DNA from: JAIBJN01 sp963699495
GTDB taxonomy: Bacteria > Actinomycetota > Thermoleophilia > Gaiellales > Gaiellaceae
DNA length: 64,000 bases
NCBI GenBank assembly: GCA_963699495.1
Contig: CAVOUB010000005.1
Location: 930,001 to 994,000, forward strand
Direction of reading: 5' to 3'
The notes below the pieces were generated by a model that saw only the letters and a list, made by a program, of their open reading frames with translations, made no database searches and was not told the origin of the DNA. This document shows positions 22,603 through 31,440 of this stretch, piece after piece. Numbering within the stretch: position 1 is the stretch's first letter; each line of letters starts with the position of its first letter. Made by a program: the position numbers and the translations under genes.

Positions 22603-24673
22603 GCGCGGGCACCGGGCGCTCGCGAACGAAGGGGAGCGGGATCGCCGGATTCTCGCTGTCGATCTCCCGGGCCAGGCGGTGGCCGTCGAAGATCGCGTCG
22701 GCGATCAACTGGGGCGCCACGCAGTCGCCGATCCGGTAGACGGCCTCGATCCCCTCGGCCGCCAGGCGCTCCTCGTCGGCGCTGAGCTCCAGGTAGAGCG
22801 CCTCGTGGGAGACCCGCTGCGTCACGAGCACGACCGCGTCCGCTTCGAGCTGGAACGGCTCGTCGAACTCGTCGGTGCCCGCGGCGAGGCCCGGCTCGAC
22901 CCGGTCGACTGTGATGCCCCGATGCATGGCCACGTCCAGCTCGTGCAGCCGCCGCTTGAGGAAGACCTGCTCGAGCGTCTCGTCGGAGAAAGGGGATACG
23001 TCCTCCAGCGAGGTGACGAAGTCGACGCGGAAGCCGTCGACGGCGAGCTTCTCGGCGAGGTCCGGTCCCATGAAGTAGCCGTCGGAGTCGTAGACGACCA
23101 CCCGCTTCCCGGTCGGCACCTTGCCCTCGACCATGATCTGCTCCGGGGTGAGGACGTGCGCGAGGGATGCGTCCGCGCCCGCGATCGGCTCGTGTGTCTC
23201 GCGGTTCAGGCCGACCGGCGACCAGTGGGCGCCCGTTGCCACGACGACGAGCTCGGCCCCGTACTCGCGCACGCCGTCGGCGTCGAGCCGCTTGCCGGTG
23301 ATCAGCTGGACGTTGCGGAGCTTGTCCAGCTGGATGCGGCGCCAGTTGAGAACGCGCGCCCACTCGCCGCGCCCCGGCAGTTGCGGGATCCAGCGCATGA
23401 TCCCGCCGATGTCGTCGCCGGCGTCCACCAGGTGCACCCGGCGGAAGCCGCGCTTGCCGAGCACGATCGCACACTCCATCCCCGCAGGACCGGCGCCCAC
23501 TACCAGCACGTCGCGGTCGCGGTTCTCGGCCGGCTCGAAGCGCTCCGGGTGCCAGCCGCGGCGGAACTCCTCGCCGGCCGTGGCGTTCTGGGTGCAGCCG
23601 ATGTTGCCGCCCGGATCCGACTTCGGGATGCAGATGTTGCAGCCGATGCACTCGCGGATCTCGTCCAGCCGCCCCTCCTCGATCTTGCGCGGGAGGAACG
23701 GGTCGGCGATCGAAGGGCGTGCCGCGCCGATCACATCCCAGGCGCCGCTGCGCACGATCTCCGCCATCTGGTCCGGGTCGGTCAGGCGCGCGACGCCGAC
23801 GATCGGCTTGGCGGTCGCCTCGCGGACGTGCTTCGTCCACTCGAGCTGCCAGCCCTGCGGGAAGAAGCGCGAGGCGCCCGAGTCCTTCGACCACTCGGTC
23901 GCGGAGCCGATGGCCACGTCCCAGAGGTCGACGAGGTGGTCGGCCAGGCGCACGAACTCGAGCCCCTCGTCCAGGTCGACCCCGAACGGGCTGAGGGCGG
24001 CAACGGAGATCCGTGTCGCCACGGTGCAGTCGCCGTCGACGGCCTCCCGGGTCAGCTCGAGCAGCTCGAGCCAGAAGCGGGCGCGGTTTTCGAGCGAGCC
24101 GCCGTACTCGTCGGTACGCCGGTTGTAGAAGGGCGAGAGGAACTGCATGGGCAGGTAGCTGTGCGCGCCGTAGACGTAGACGATGTCGAAGCCCGCCTCT
24201 CGTGCCCGCCGCGCTGCGGCCGCCCAGTCGGCCTGGACGCGCTTGATGTCGTCGCGCTCCATCGCCTTCGGCGTCACGAGCAGGTAGTCGCTCGCGAGCT
24301 GGGAGGGCGCAATCGCGGGGAGCCGCCACTCGCGCCGCGGACAGTGCGCGCCGGAGTGGTGCAGCTCGACGCCGGCGAGGGCGCCGGCCTCGTGCACCTC
24401 GTCGCACATGAGCGAGAGCGCGCGCACGTCGCCGTCGTCCCACAGGCGCGCAGAGATGAACGGCGTCTCGTCCGAGTCGGGGCTGACCGCGCAGTACTCG
24501 GTGTTGACCGCCGCCCAGCCGCCCTCCGCCTTCGTGGCCCGGTGACGCGCCTGCCCGCCCGGCTTCTGGACGCCGAAGCCCGTGCAGTGCGGCACCTGGT
24601 AGAAGCGGTTCTTGAGGGTCTTCGGGCCGATCTGGAGCGGCTCGAAGAGGACCGCGTGGCGCGGGTCAGGCAG
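22595..24673 (-). CDS. Trimethylamine dehydrogenase-like FMN/4Fe-4S/FAD protein (paralog 1)
   Basis: 692 aa. From its first residues (DPRHAVLFEP, NRFYQVPHCTGFG) it aligns with trimethylamine dehydrogenase, which oxidises trimethylamine to dimethylamine plus formaldehyde. The Cys that binds FMN covalently (VPHC, residue 30), the Tyr/His pair of VYVYGAHSYLP, Trp and Asp of ATEWSKD, and four Cys of CIGCNICIPKSDPGGNIGC are conserved, followed by the ADP/FAD domain (VLVVGAGPAGMECAI). The pocket Tyr60 equivalent is present (NTEYC) but the Trp355 equivalent is Ser. The conserved start region reaches back to a CTG at 24673, overlapping the Rieske oxygenase stop; a misread ATG is possible. Confidence 0.9.
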   Translation of the reverse strand: MPDPRHAVLFEPLQIGPKTLKNRFYQVPHCTGFGVQKPGGQARHRATKAEGGWAAVNTEYCAVSPDSDETPFISARLWDDGDVRALSLMCDEVHEAGALAGVELHHSGAHCPRREWRLPAIAPSQLASDYLLVTPKAMERDDIKRVQADWAAAARRAREAGFDIVYVYGAHSYLPMQFLSPFYNRRTDEYGGSLENRARFWLELLELTREAVDGDCTVATRISVAALSPFGVDLDEGLEFVRLADHLVDLWDVAIGSATEWSKDSGASRFFPQGWQLEWTKHVREATAKPIVGVARLTDPDQMAEIVRSGAWDVIGAARPSIADPFLPRKIEEGRLDEIRECIGCNICIPKSDPGGNIGCTQNATAGEEFRRGWHPERFEPAENRDRDVLVVGAGPAGMECAIVLGKRGFRRVHLVDAGDDIGGIMRWIPQLPGRGEWARVLNWRRIQLDKLRNVQLITGKRLDADGVREYGAELVVVATGAHWSPVGLNRETHEPIAGADASLAHVLTPEQIMVEGKVPTGKRVVVYDSDGYFMGPDLAEKLAVDGFRVDFVTSLEDVSPFSDETLEQVFLKRRLHELDVAMHRGITVDRVEPGLAAGTDEFDEPFQLEADAVVLVTQRVSHEALYLELSADEERLAAEGIEAVYRIGDCVAPQLIADAIFDGHRLAREIDSENPAIPLPFVRERPVPAHA

Positions 24674-25754
24674 AGATCGCCTCGTGGACGAGCCGTTGGA
24701 AGTGCTGGATCAGGACCTCGCTCGAGGGCAGCAGGCGCCCGTGCGGGATCATCCCGGAGGAGAGCCCGATCTGCACGGAGGCGACGAGCGAGGCGTCCTC
24801 GGCGCCGACCTGGTTGGCGAACGCCATCATCTCGGCCGCGGTCTCGTCGGAGACCTCCTCGTAGAAGAAGTACTCCGTCGAGCCCACGCAGCGGCCGGGG
24901 CCGGCCGGCCGGGTGACGTCGACCGACATGTTCCCCGGCCCCGGGTCGATGTTGAGCGTGCAGTTCGGGAAGAGCATGTGGTACTGCGGCTGCATCACGT
25001 CGGCGTCTGCGAGGTAGGCGACCTTTCCGTTCCCCTTTGCGGATTCGCGCACGTGGCCGAACTGCATGAGGGCCAGCCCTTCCGCCTGGTACTCGTACTC
25101 GTCGGCGCCTGTGTCGATGACCTTGGCGAAGCCCGGATGGGCGACCGCGCAGTGGTAGCACTCGAGGTAGTTCTCGATCGCGACCTTCCAGTCGCACTCG
25201 ATCTCCCAGTCGTTGCGGACGCGGAAGCGGAGGCGGTCGAGATCGACTCCGCTCTCGGCGACGATGCCGGGAAGCGGGCCGATCGCGTCCGCAAGGGGGG
25301 CGGCGCCGGGATCCGGGTTGACGAAGACGAGTGGCCCCCAGGCCTCGGTGGCCACCGGAAGCATCGAGAACCCTTGCTTGTCGAAGTCGGGCTCGCGCTC
25401 GGAGCGCGGGGCCTTGCGCAGCGTGCCGTCGAGGTCGTACGTCCACGCGTGGTACGGGCACTGCAGTGCTTTGCGGTTGCCCTCGCCCTCTGCGATCAGG
25501 TGGCCGCGGTGGCGGCAGACGTTGACGAACCCGCGCAGGACCCCCTCGAGGTCGCGGACGACCACGATCGGGATCTGCCCCGCGAAGCAGCTGAAGAAGT
25601 CGCCGGGATTCGTGACCCGGTCGGCGCGCCCGGCGTACTGCCAGGAGCGGGCGAAGATGCGCTCGTTCTCGAGCCGCTGGATCGCCGGGTCGGCGTACCA
25701 GCCCGCCGGGAGCGTCGCGCCGGCCGCGAGAGCGGCGCCGAGATCTGTCTCCAT
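24666..25754 (-). CDS. Rieske non-heme iron oxygenase alpha subunit, quaternary-ammonium type (CntA/GbcA-like)
   Basis: 362 aa. Rieske 2Fe-2S ligands CRHRGH and CPYHAW lie near residues 82-105; the catalytic part has CDWKVAIENYLECYHCAVAHP, where Glu replaces the Asp that bridges the two metal centres in ring-hydroxylating enzymes. That Glu and the ECYHC context are typical of carnitine oxygenase CntA/YeaW and glycine betaine demethylase GbcA, which cleave or demethylate quaternary amines. The partner reductase (CntB/GbcB type) is not in the window. Start ATG 25754 is supported by TAGAAT 6 nt upstream; TTG 25760 is also in frame. Followed by the trimethylamine dehydrogenase-like gene. Confidence 0.9.
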   Translation of the reverse strand: METDLGAALAAGATLPAGWYADPAIQRLENERIFARSWQYAGRADRVTNPGDFFSCFAGQIPIVVVRDLEGVLRGFVNVCRHRGHLIAEGEGNRKALQCPYHAWTYDLDGTLRKAPRSEREPDFDKQGFSMLPVATEAWGPLVFVNPDPGAAPLADAIGPLPGIVAESGVDLDRLRFRVRNDWEIECDWKVAIENYLECYHCAVAHPGFAKVIDTGADEYEYQAEGLALMQFGHVRESAKGNGKVAYLADADVMQPQYHMLFPNCTLNIDPGPGNMSVDVTRPAGPGRCVGSTEYFFYEEVSDETAAEMMAFANQVGAEDASLVASVQIGLSSGMIPHGRLLPSSEVLIQHFQRLVHEAISA

Positions 25755-25760
25755 CCTCAA

Positions 25761-25766
25761 ATTCTA
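25761..25766 (-). promoter_or_regulatory. Putative leaderless -10 box for the Rieske oxygenase operon
   Basis: TAGAAT on the minus strand, 6 nt before ATG 25754. It overlaps the stop codon of the aminotransferase gene, so the oxygenase may have its own promoter inside the larger operon. Confidence 0.45.
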
Positions 25767-27152
25767 CGCGGTCAGATCCGAGGCCAGCTCTTCGAAGGCG
25801 GCGACGAAGACGTCGCAGTCCTCGAAGGAGTGGACGACCGAGAGCGTCCATTCCTCCTCGCGGCCGGGAGTCATGAAGACGCGGCGGTTCATGTTGTAGA
25901 GCCAGGCGAGGTCGGCGAGCTCGCCGTCCTGGTTCTCCTTGTAGGTCTCGTAGTCGACGATCTTCGTCGGCGAGAAGGTGACGCAGCCCTTGGCGCCGAC
26001 GCCGACTGCGTAGCCGGGCAGGCGGTAGTCGTCGATCACCTTCTGGCAGCCCGCGAGGATGCGGTCGTTGAGCGCGTCGAGGTGCTCGTAGGCCTCGGGC
26101 GTCAGCACCTCGAGGAGGCTCGCTCGGGCCGCCGCCATGGCAAGCGGGTTTCCGTTGTAGGTGCCGACCTGGTAGACGCCGCCGTTCTCGACGACCTCGA
26201 AGACCTCCTCGGTGCCGCCGATGGCGCCCGTGGGGAGTCCCCCGCCGAGCGTCTTCGCCAGCGTCACCATGTCCGGCATGACGCCGAAGCGCTCGGTGGC
26301 GCCGCCCGGGGCGATGCAGAGGCCGGTCTTGACCTCGTCGAAGATGAGGATGATGTCGTGCTTCCGCGTCAGCTCGCGGACGGCCTCGAGGTAGCCGGGC
26401 TCGGGGAGCACGACCCCGAGGTTCATCATCGCCGCCTCCATGATCACGCAAGCGGGCTTGCGGCCTTCCTCGATCAGGCGCTCGATGCGCCGCTCCATCG
26501 CCGGCGCGTCGTTGAACGGCACCGGAATGGTCAGGTCCGCGACGACCTGCGGGATTCCTCCTCCGTACGGCAGCGACTCGAGGTCGTCGCGGAGGCCGAT
26601 CCGGTCGTAGGGGACGCCGATCGAGACCATCACGTAGTCGTGATGGCCGTGGTAGGAGCCGAAGATCTTGACGATCGTGTCCCGGCCGGTCGCCGCCCGC
26701 GCGATCCGGATCGCGTCCATGGTCGCCTCGGAGCCCGAGTTGGTGTAGCGCCACTTGGGCAGGCCCCAGCGGCGGGCCAGCTCCTCCGCGACGACGATCC
26801 CGTCCTCGGTGGGCGCCGCGAAGTGCGTGCCGTGCGGATACCGCTCCGCGATCGCCTTGCCGATCGCCGGGTGCGCGTGGCCCTGCACCATCGAGCCGAA
26901 GCCGTTGTGGAAGTCGAGCAGCTCGTTCCCGTCGACGTCCCACACCTTCGCGCCGACCCCGCTCGCGAGGTAGATCGGCCACGGGTCGCGAACCTGGTAC
27001 GAGGAGGCGACGCCGCCGGAGAGCGTCTTGCGGGCCCGCTCGTACATGACCCGCGACGCAGGGGTGCGCTCGTCGAGCTTGCGCTCCTCGCGCTCGGTCA
27101 GCTCGCGGATCCGCTCCCGGTCGATCTGGGTGAGGGTCGCCTCAGTTGCCAT
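25764..27152 (-). CDS. Class III PLP aminotransferase (glutamate-1-semialdehyde aminomutase-like)
   Basis: 462 aa. Family features: LSGGVASSYQVRDPWPIYLASGVGAKVWDVDGNELLDF, TNSGSEATMDAIRIARAATG, GSYHGHHD, IFDEVKTGLCIAPGG and the Schiff-base Lys in TLAKTLGGGLPTGAIGG. It is closest in feel to HemL-like proteins, but the polyamine importer upstream and the Rieske oxygenase downstream argue for an amine or beta/omega-amino acid transaminase instead of tetrapyrrole synthesis. ATG 27152 is preceded by a GAGGAG Shine-Dalgarno and overlaps potA by 11 bp. Likely part of the same minus-strand transcript as PotABCD. Confidence 0.9.
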   Translation of the reverse strand: MATEATLTQIDRERIRELTEREERKLDERTPASRVMYERARKTLSGGVASSYQVRDPWPIYLASGVGAKVWDVDGNELLDFHNGFGSMVQGHAHPAIGKAIAERYPHGTHFAAPTEDGIVVAEELARRWGLPKWRYTNSGSEATMDAIRIARAATGRDTIVKIFGSYHGHHDYVMVSIGVPYDRIGLRDDLESLPYGGGIPQVVADLTIPVPFNDAPAMERRIERLIEEGRKPACVIMEAAMMNLGVVLPEPGYLEAVRELTRKHDIILIFDEVKTGLCIAPGGATERFGVMPDMVTLAKTLGGGLPTGAIGGTEEVFEVVENGGVYQVGTYNGNPLAMAAARASLLEVLTPEAYEHLDALNDRILAGCQKVIDDYRLPGYAVGVGAKGCVTFSPTKIVDYETYKENQDGELADLAWLYNMNRRVFMTPGREEEWTLSVVHSFEDCDVFVAAFEELASDLTA

Positions 27153-28305
27153 TGGAGTCGTTCTCCTCCTCTTCTTCCTCTTCTCTGGGGGTCTCGGCGA
27201 CCGGCTGGTCGGAGACGGACGGCGCGAGCACGCGGAGCGCGTCCGACGGCAGATGAAGCGTAACTGCGGCGCCCTGCTCGTAGGCGAGCGGCGTCCCGTC
27301 GTTCGGGAGCACGACCTTGATCAGGCTGCCACCGAGGATGCGGACCCGGAGCTCGCGGAAGCTGCCCAGGAAGACCGCATGCTCGACGAGCCCGGGGAGC
27401 CGGTTTAGGCCGTCGCCCCCGGCCGGCTCGACGCCTACCCGCTCCGGGCGGATCATGGCCTTGACCTCGCCGCGGGTGTCGATCGCTCCCTGGCGGGCGC
27501 GCAGCGTCCGCTCGGCCACGTTGAGGTTGCAGCTGTCGCCGTCCTGCCCGGTCGCGTCGGCGGAGATCAGGTTCGAGACGCCGAGGAAGTCGGCGACGAA
27601 GAGGGTCTCCGGGTCCTCGTAGACGGCCTGTGGCGGCCCCGCCTGCTCGACGCGGCCGTTGTTCATGACGGCGATCCGGTCGCTCATCGTCAACGCTTCC
27701 TCCTGGTCGTGCGTGACGAAGATGAACGTGACGCCGACGTCCTCCTGGAGCGCCTTCAGCTCCACCTGGAGGTCCTTGCGCAGCCGGGCGTCCAGGGCGC
27801 CGAGCGGCTCGTCCAGGAGGAGCACCTGCGGCCTGAGGACGAGCGCGCGGGCGAGCGCGACGCGCTGCTGCTGGCCGCCGGAGAGCTCGCTGGGCTTGCG
27901 CTGCTCGAAACCGCCGAGCTGGACGAGCTCGAGCATCTCCCCGACCCGGCGCTTCCTCTCCTCCTTCGTGGCCTTGTGGTACTTGAGCCCGAAGGCGACG
28001 TTCTCCGCGACGGTCAGGTGCGGGAAGAGCGCGTAGCTCTGGAAGACGGTGTTGACGTTGCGCTTGTGCGGCGGCGTCTGGGCGACGTCGGCGCCGTCCA
28101 GCAGGATGTGCCCGCTCGTCGGACGCTCGAAGCCCGCGATCATGCGCAGGGTCGTCGTCTTGCCGCAGCCGGACGGGCCGACCATGGTGAAGAACTCGCC
28201 GGGCGGCATGTGCAGGTCGATGCCGTCGACCGCCGTGAAGTCGCCGAAGGCCTTGGTCAGCTCTTCGAGCCTGACCTCGCCGTGTTGCTCAGCGTTCAAT
28301 TGCAA
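27142..28305 (-). CDS. potA: Spermidine/putrescine-type ABC importer ATPase
   Basis: 387 aa. Walker A GPSGCGKTTTLRMIAGF, signature LSGGQQQRVALARAL, Walker B VLLLDEPLGALD and switch His in FVTHDQEEAL, then a C-terminal TOBE/OB region (AMIRPERVGVEP...). This is the PotA/UgpC-type ATPase of cation or opine importers. Start is TTG 28305 with GGGAGAGG upstream; it overlaps the potC end by 17 bp. The C-terminal tail is Glu-rich (EEEEEEND), outside the family core. Powers the two permeases encoded immediately upstream. Confidence 0.9.
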   Translation of the reverse strand: MQLNAEQHGEVRLEELTKAFGDFTAVDGIDLHMPPGEFFTMVGPSGCGKTTTLRMIAGFERPTSGHILLDGADVAQTPPHKRNVNTVFQSYALFPHLTVAENVAFGLKYHKATKEERKRRVGEMLELVQLGGFEQRKPSELSGGQQQRVALARALVLRPQVLLLDEPLGALDARLRKDLQVELKALQEDVGVTFIFVTHDQEEALTMSDRIAVMNNGRVEQAGPPQAVYEDPETLFVADFLGVSNLISADATGQDGDSCNLNVAERTLRARQGAIDTRGEVKAMIRPERVGVEPAGGDGLNRLPGLVEHAVFLGSFRELRVRILGGSLIKVVLPNDGTPLAYEQGAAVTLHLPSDALRVLAPSVSDQPVAETPREEEEEEENDSNGN

Positions 28306-29155
28306 CCTCTCCCAACGTGGCGGCTCCGGAGGCCTCGCCCGCGCCCGCGAAGTGCCGGTAGACGAGGAAGGCCAGCGCGACGGTCAGAAGCGTGATCATG
28401 AGCGTGATCGTGGCGAGCGCGTTCAGGGCCGGCGTCGGTGCGCCGCGCGCCGTCGAGTAGAGCAGCATCGAGACCGTGTTCGTGTCCGCGCCGGCCGAGA
28501 GGTACTGCGTGACCACGAAGTCGTCGATGGAGAGCGCGAAGACGACCCCGGCGCTCGCGATGATCGCCGGCGCAAGAAGCGGCAGGACGACTCGCGTCAG
28601 CCGCGACGTCAACGGCGCGCCGAGGTCGGCGGCGGCCTCCTCGAACTCGCGCCCGATGGACACGAGCCGGCCGCGGACGATCACGACCACGTAGGAGACT
28701 GCGAACGTCACCTGCCCGATCGCCTGGGCCGTCGTGCCCAGCCCCCACCCGTTGAAGATCTGCAGGAAGAGGAGGAGAAGCGCGACCCCCATGACCAGCT
28801 CCGGGGTGACGAGCGGGAGCAGCATGAGCGTGTTGACCGGGCCCCCTCCGAACCCCCGCCAGCGCTGGAGCCCGAGCGCGAGGGCGACGCCGAGCGGCAC
28901 CGACACGAGGACGCAGAACACGGCGAGGAGCAGGGTGTGCTGAAGCGCCGAGAAGAGCGCGGGGTCCTCCCTGACGCTTCCCGGGGTGCCGCTGAACCAG
29001 CGCGTCGAGAAGCCCTGCCAGGTCGTGCGCGAGCGCCCGTCGTTGAAGGCAAAGAGCACGGCGATCGACACGGGCACGATCGACCAGAGGATGTAGAGCA
29101 CGGTGACGAAGGGGAGGAAGCGCGGCTGGCCCCAGGGGTTTCGAAGCCAGTTCAC
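28289..29155 (-). CDS. potC: ABC importer permease, PotC-type
   Basis: 288 aa, six predicted membrane helices. The EAA loop that contacts the ATPase is visible as EFEEAAADLGAPLTSRLTRVVLPLLAPAI. The motif FALSIDDFVVTQYLSAGADTNTVSMLLY is highly typical of PotC/YdcV proteins. GTG 29155 overlaps the potB stop by 4 bp. Functions as one half of the inner-membrane channel for a polyamine-like or amine substrate. The frame stays open far upstream, but that part is a GC artefact over potB. Confidence 0.9.
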   Translation of the reverse strand: MNWLRNPWGQPRFLPFVTVLYILWSIVPVSIAVLFAFNDGRSRTTWQGFSTRWFSGTPGSVREDPALFSALQHTLLLAVFCVLVSVPLGVALALGLQRWRGFGGGPVNTLMLLPLVTPELVMGVALLLLFLQIFNGWGLGTTAQAIGQVTFAVSYVVVIVRGRLVSIGREFEEAAADLGAPLTSRLTRVVLPLLAPAIIASAGVVFALSIDDFVVTQYLSAGADTNTVSMLLYSTARGAPTPALNALATITLMITLLTVALAFLVYRHFAGAGEASGAATLGEVAIER

Positions 29156-30069
29156 TCCCTGTTCGCCTCCCGGCCGGCGCGCCGGGTGGCGCGCAGGTAG
29201 TAGAGCATGAGGATGAGCAGGATCGCGGCGAGCACGAGCGTGAGCACGGCGCCGACCGTTTTCTGCGACCCCTGGCGTGTGTACTGGTCGATCTGGTTCC
29301 CGATCATGGACGTCTTCGGTGACGCCGAGACGAGATCCTGCGTGTAGTAGTCGCCGAACATCGGCAGGGCGATTAGGACGACGCCGGCGAGGATCCCCGG
29401 CATCGAGAGCGGCAGGGTGACGCGCCGGAAGGCCTGGAACGGGCTGCCCCCGAGATCCCGCGCTGCCTCGATGTGGCGCTGGTCTATCCGGTCGAGCGCC
29501 GCGTAGAGCGGCAGGATCAGAAACGGGATGTAGCCGTAGATGAGCGCCATGATCACCGTCAGCGGTCGCCCCTCGAGCCAGCCACCCTCGTTCTCGAGCA
29601 GGTGGAGGTGGATGAACAGCTGGTCGATCGACGTGTAGTGGAGCACCTTCGTCCCCCAGCCCTCCGGCGAGAGCAGGTTGATCCACGCCAGCATCCGCAT
29701 CAGATAGTTGATCCACCACGGGAGCACGAGCAGCAGGAGGATGAGCCCGCGCCACTTGCCCGCATGGCGGGCCGCGTAGTACGCCACGGGGTAGCCGACG
29801 ACGAGCGCGACCGCGATCGCGATCGCGACGTAGGCGAACGTGCGCAGGAAAAGCGTGAGGTACTGCCCGCCGTCCCGGATGTTCTGCAGCACCTCGGAGA
29901 CGTAGCCGACGTTCCAGTCGAGCGGGTTCCAGATCGGCACCGGCTCGTTGAGGGTGTTCTGGTTCCCGAACGCGACGCAGACGACGGCGTAGAAGGCGAC
30001 GAGGAAGAAGACCGAGAGCCACGCGACTCCCGGGAGCGAGAGGAACCGCCATGTCCAACGGGATTCCAC
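29152..30069 (-). CDS. potB: ABC importer permease, PotB-type
   Basis: 305 aa, starting VESRWTWRFLSLPGVAWLSVFFLVAF, with six membrane helices. The EAA loop is IEAARDLGGSPFQAFRRVTLPLSMPGI, and LPMFGDYYTQDLVSASPKTSMIGNQI is the PotB-type segment. The periplasmic loop LNEPVPIWNPLDWNVGYVSEVL is typical of polyamine permeases. GTG 30069 follows the potD stop by 6 bp. Expected to pair with PotC and receive substrate from the binding protein encoded upstream. Confidence 0.9.
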   Translation of the reverse strand: MESRWTWRFLSLPGVAWLSVFFLVAFYAVVCVAFGNQNTLNEPVPIWNPLDWNVGYVSEVLQNIRDGGQYLTLFLRTFAYVAIAIAVALVVGYPVAYYAARHAGKWRGLILLLLVLPWWINYLMRMLAWINLLSPEGWGTKVLHYTSIDQLFIHLHLLENEGGWLEGRPLTVIMALIYGYIPFLILPLYAALDRIDQRHIEAARDLGGSPFQAFRRVTLPLSMPGILAGVVLIALPMFGDYYTQDLVSASPKTSMIGNQIDQYTRQGSQKTVGAVLTLVLAAILLILMLYYLRATRRAGREANRE

Positions 30070-30075
30070 GTCTGC

Positions 30076-31416
30076 CTAGCCGGCCCTGAACTGCGACCAG
30101 GCCTCGTCCCAGAGGCGCTCGCCCTCGACCGTCAGCTGGAGCAGCTCCTGGTTGGCGAGGAACTGATCCGGGCGGGTGACGGCGGCTGCGAGGGTCTCCG
30201 GGATCACCCCGTCCGCGACGAGCGACTCGGCGTCGATGCCGTTCTGCGGCGGCACGTAGCCGGTGAACACCGTGAAGTTCTCGTAGGCGATCGTCTCCTC
30301 CATCATGAAGTTGAGGAAGAGGTGGGCGAGAACCGGGCTCTCTGCGGCCTTCGTGACCGCGAGGAAGTCGTTCTGCACGACGCCTCCGGCCTCCGGCCAC
30401 CAGTAGGAGAGGACGTCCGGCGGAACGCCGGGGGGCATGTAGTAGAACGCGCCGGAGAGCAGGTCGCCCGACCAGGACAGGTGCAGCACCGTCGACCCCT
30501 CAGGCAGGGTCTGGTAGTCCGTGATCGTCACCTTGATGTTGCAGATCTCGGTTAGCTGCTCGAGGTCTTTGCCCGCCTTGGCGACGATCTCGGGATCCTC
30601 GGTGTTGAGGTCGACGATCGTCCCGGCGGTCATCGCGTCGCGTTGCATCGGCATGGCGAGGCCGTCCCGCTTGTCGTCGAGGAGGCCCACCTTCCCCCTC
30701 CACTGCTCCGACTCCCAGAAGATGTCCCAGGGGACGTCCAGCTTCGGGATGTCCACGGAGATCACGTCGTTGCGCCACCCGATTCCGTCCGACCAGACGA
30801 CGTAGGGAACGGTGTAGCGCGACTCGAGGTCGTAGAACGGCTCGGTGAGCTCCGGCCAGATGTTCTTCGCGAGGTTCGGGAGGTACGTGTGGTTCAGCGG
30901 CTGCAGGAGCTGCAGCGCCATCAGGTTGACGATGTTCGCGCCGGAGAGCCCGATGATGACGTCGTAGTCGACCGCGCCGGATTGGAGCTTCGCGATCGCC
31001 TCGTCGGCCGCGTTGTACGTGGCCACTTCGACCTTGCAGTCGTAGCGCTTCTCGAAGCGGCGCAGCAGCGCGGGATAGATGTAGTCCGGGTAGTTGAAGA
31101 GGCGGAGCGTGCTGCCCGTCTCCGGCGGGAGCCCGTCAGCGATCGGCTGGTTGTCCTCGACGATCGCCCAGGTGACGCTGTTGTCGGTGCGCGGCAGCGG
31201 GAGCCCGCCCGGGCCGACGGGCTTCGGGACGACGAGCGGCGAGCCGCCGCCCTCGGTCTCGCAGCCGACGCCGACCGGCTCCGTCGTGTTCTCACAGGCG
31301 GCCAGCCCACCGGCCACGCCGACGCCGGCAGCGGCCACGGCGGCGCCGCGGAGCAGCTGTCCTCGGGTCAGCCCAGTTCGGTCCTTCGGATGGGGCATGC
31401 CAGGCGGAAGAAACAT
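30076..31416 (-). CDS. potD: Polyamine/cation-type substrate-binding lipoprotein, PotD-like
   Basis: 446 aa. N-terminal TRGQLLRGAAVAAAGVGVAGGLAAC is a lipoprotein signal with Cys in the lipobox; the Arg is not a clear twin-Arg. The mature part carries PotD landmarks: LRLFNYPDYIYPALLRRFEKRY, GAVDYDVIIGLSGANIVNLM, LDVPWDIFWESEQWRGKVGLLDDKRDG and VLHLSWSGDLLSGAFYYMPPG. Acidic and aromatic residues line such pockets for binding cationic amines. ATG 31416 has a strong GGAGG 10 nt upstream. In this cluster the ligand could be a quaternary amine; that is inference from the adjacent demethylating enzymes. Confidence 0.9.
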   Translation of the reverse strand: MFLPPGMPHPKDRTGLTRGQLLRGAAVAAAGVGVAGGLAACENTTEPVGVGCETEGGGSPLVVPKPVGPGGLPLPRTDNSVTWAIVEDNQPIADGLPPETGSTLRLFNYPDYIYPALLRRFEKRYDCKVEVATYNAADEAIAKLQSGAVDYDVIIGLSGANIVNLMALQLLQPLNHTYLPNLAKNIWPELTEPFYDLESRYTVPYVVWSDGIGWRNDVISVDIPKLDVPWDIFWESEQWRGKVGLLDDKRDGLAMPMQRDAMTAGTIVDLNTEDPEIVAKAGKDLEQLTEICNIKVTITDYQTLPEGSTVLHLSWSGDLLSGAFYYMPPGVPPDVLSYWWPEAGGVVQNDFLAVTKAAESPVLAHLFLNFMMEETIAYENFTVFTGYVPPQNGIDAESLVADGVIPETLAAAVTRPDQFLANQELLQLTVEGERLWDEAWSQFRAG

Positions 31417-31440
31417 TGAACGCTTCCTCCGCCGGCAAAG

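Noticed and set aside
22496..27263. Two very long plus-strand ORFs (over 800 codons each)
   Set aside because: They are antisense to the trimethylamine dehydrogenase-like, Rieske and aminotransferase genes, have Val/Arg/Asp/Leu-biased composition and no domain.
28289..30400. 703-aa reading as one minus-strand protein
   Set aside because: Only the C-terminal part from GTG 29155 is a PotC permease; the upstream extension is Arg/Pro-rich and overlaps potB in another frame.
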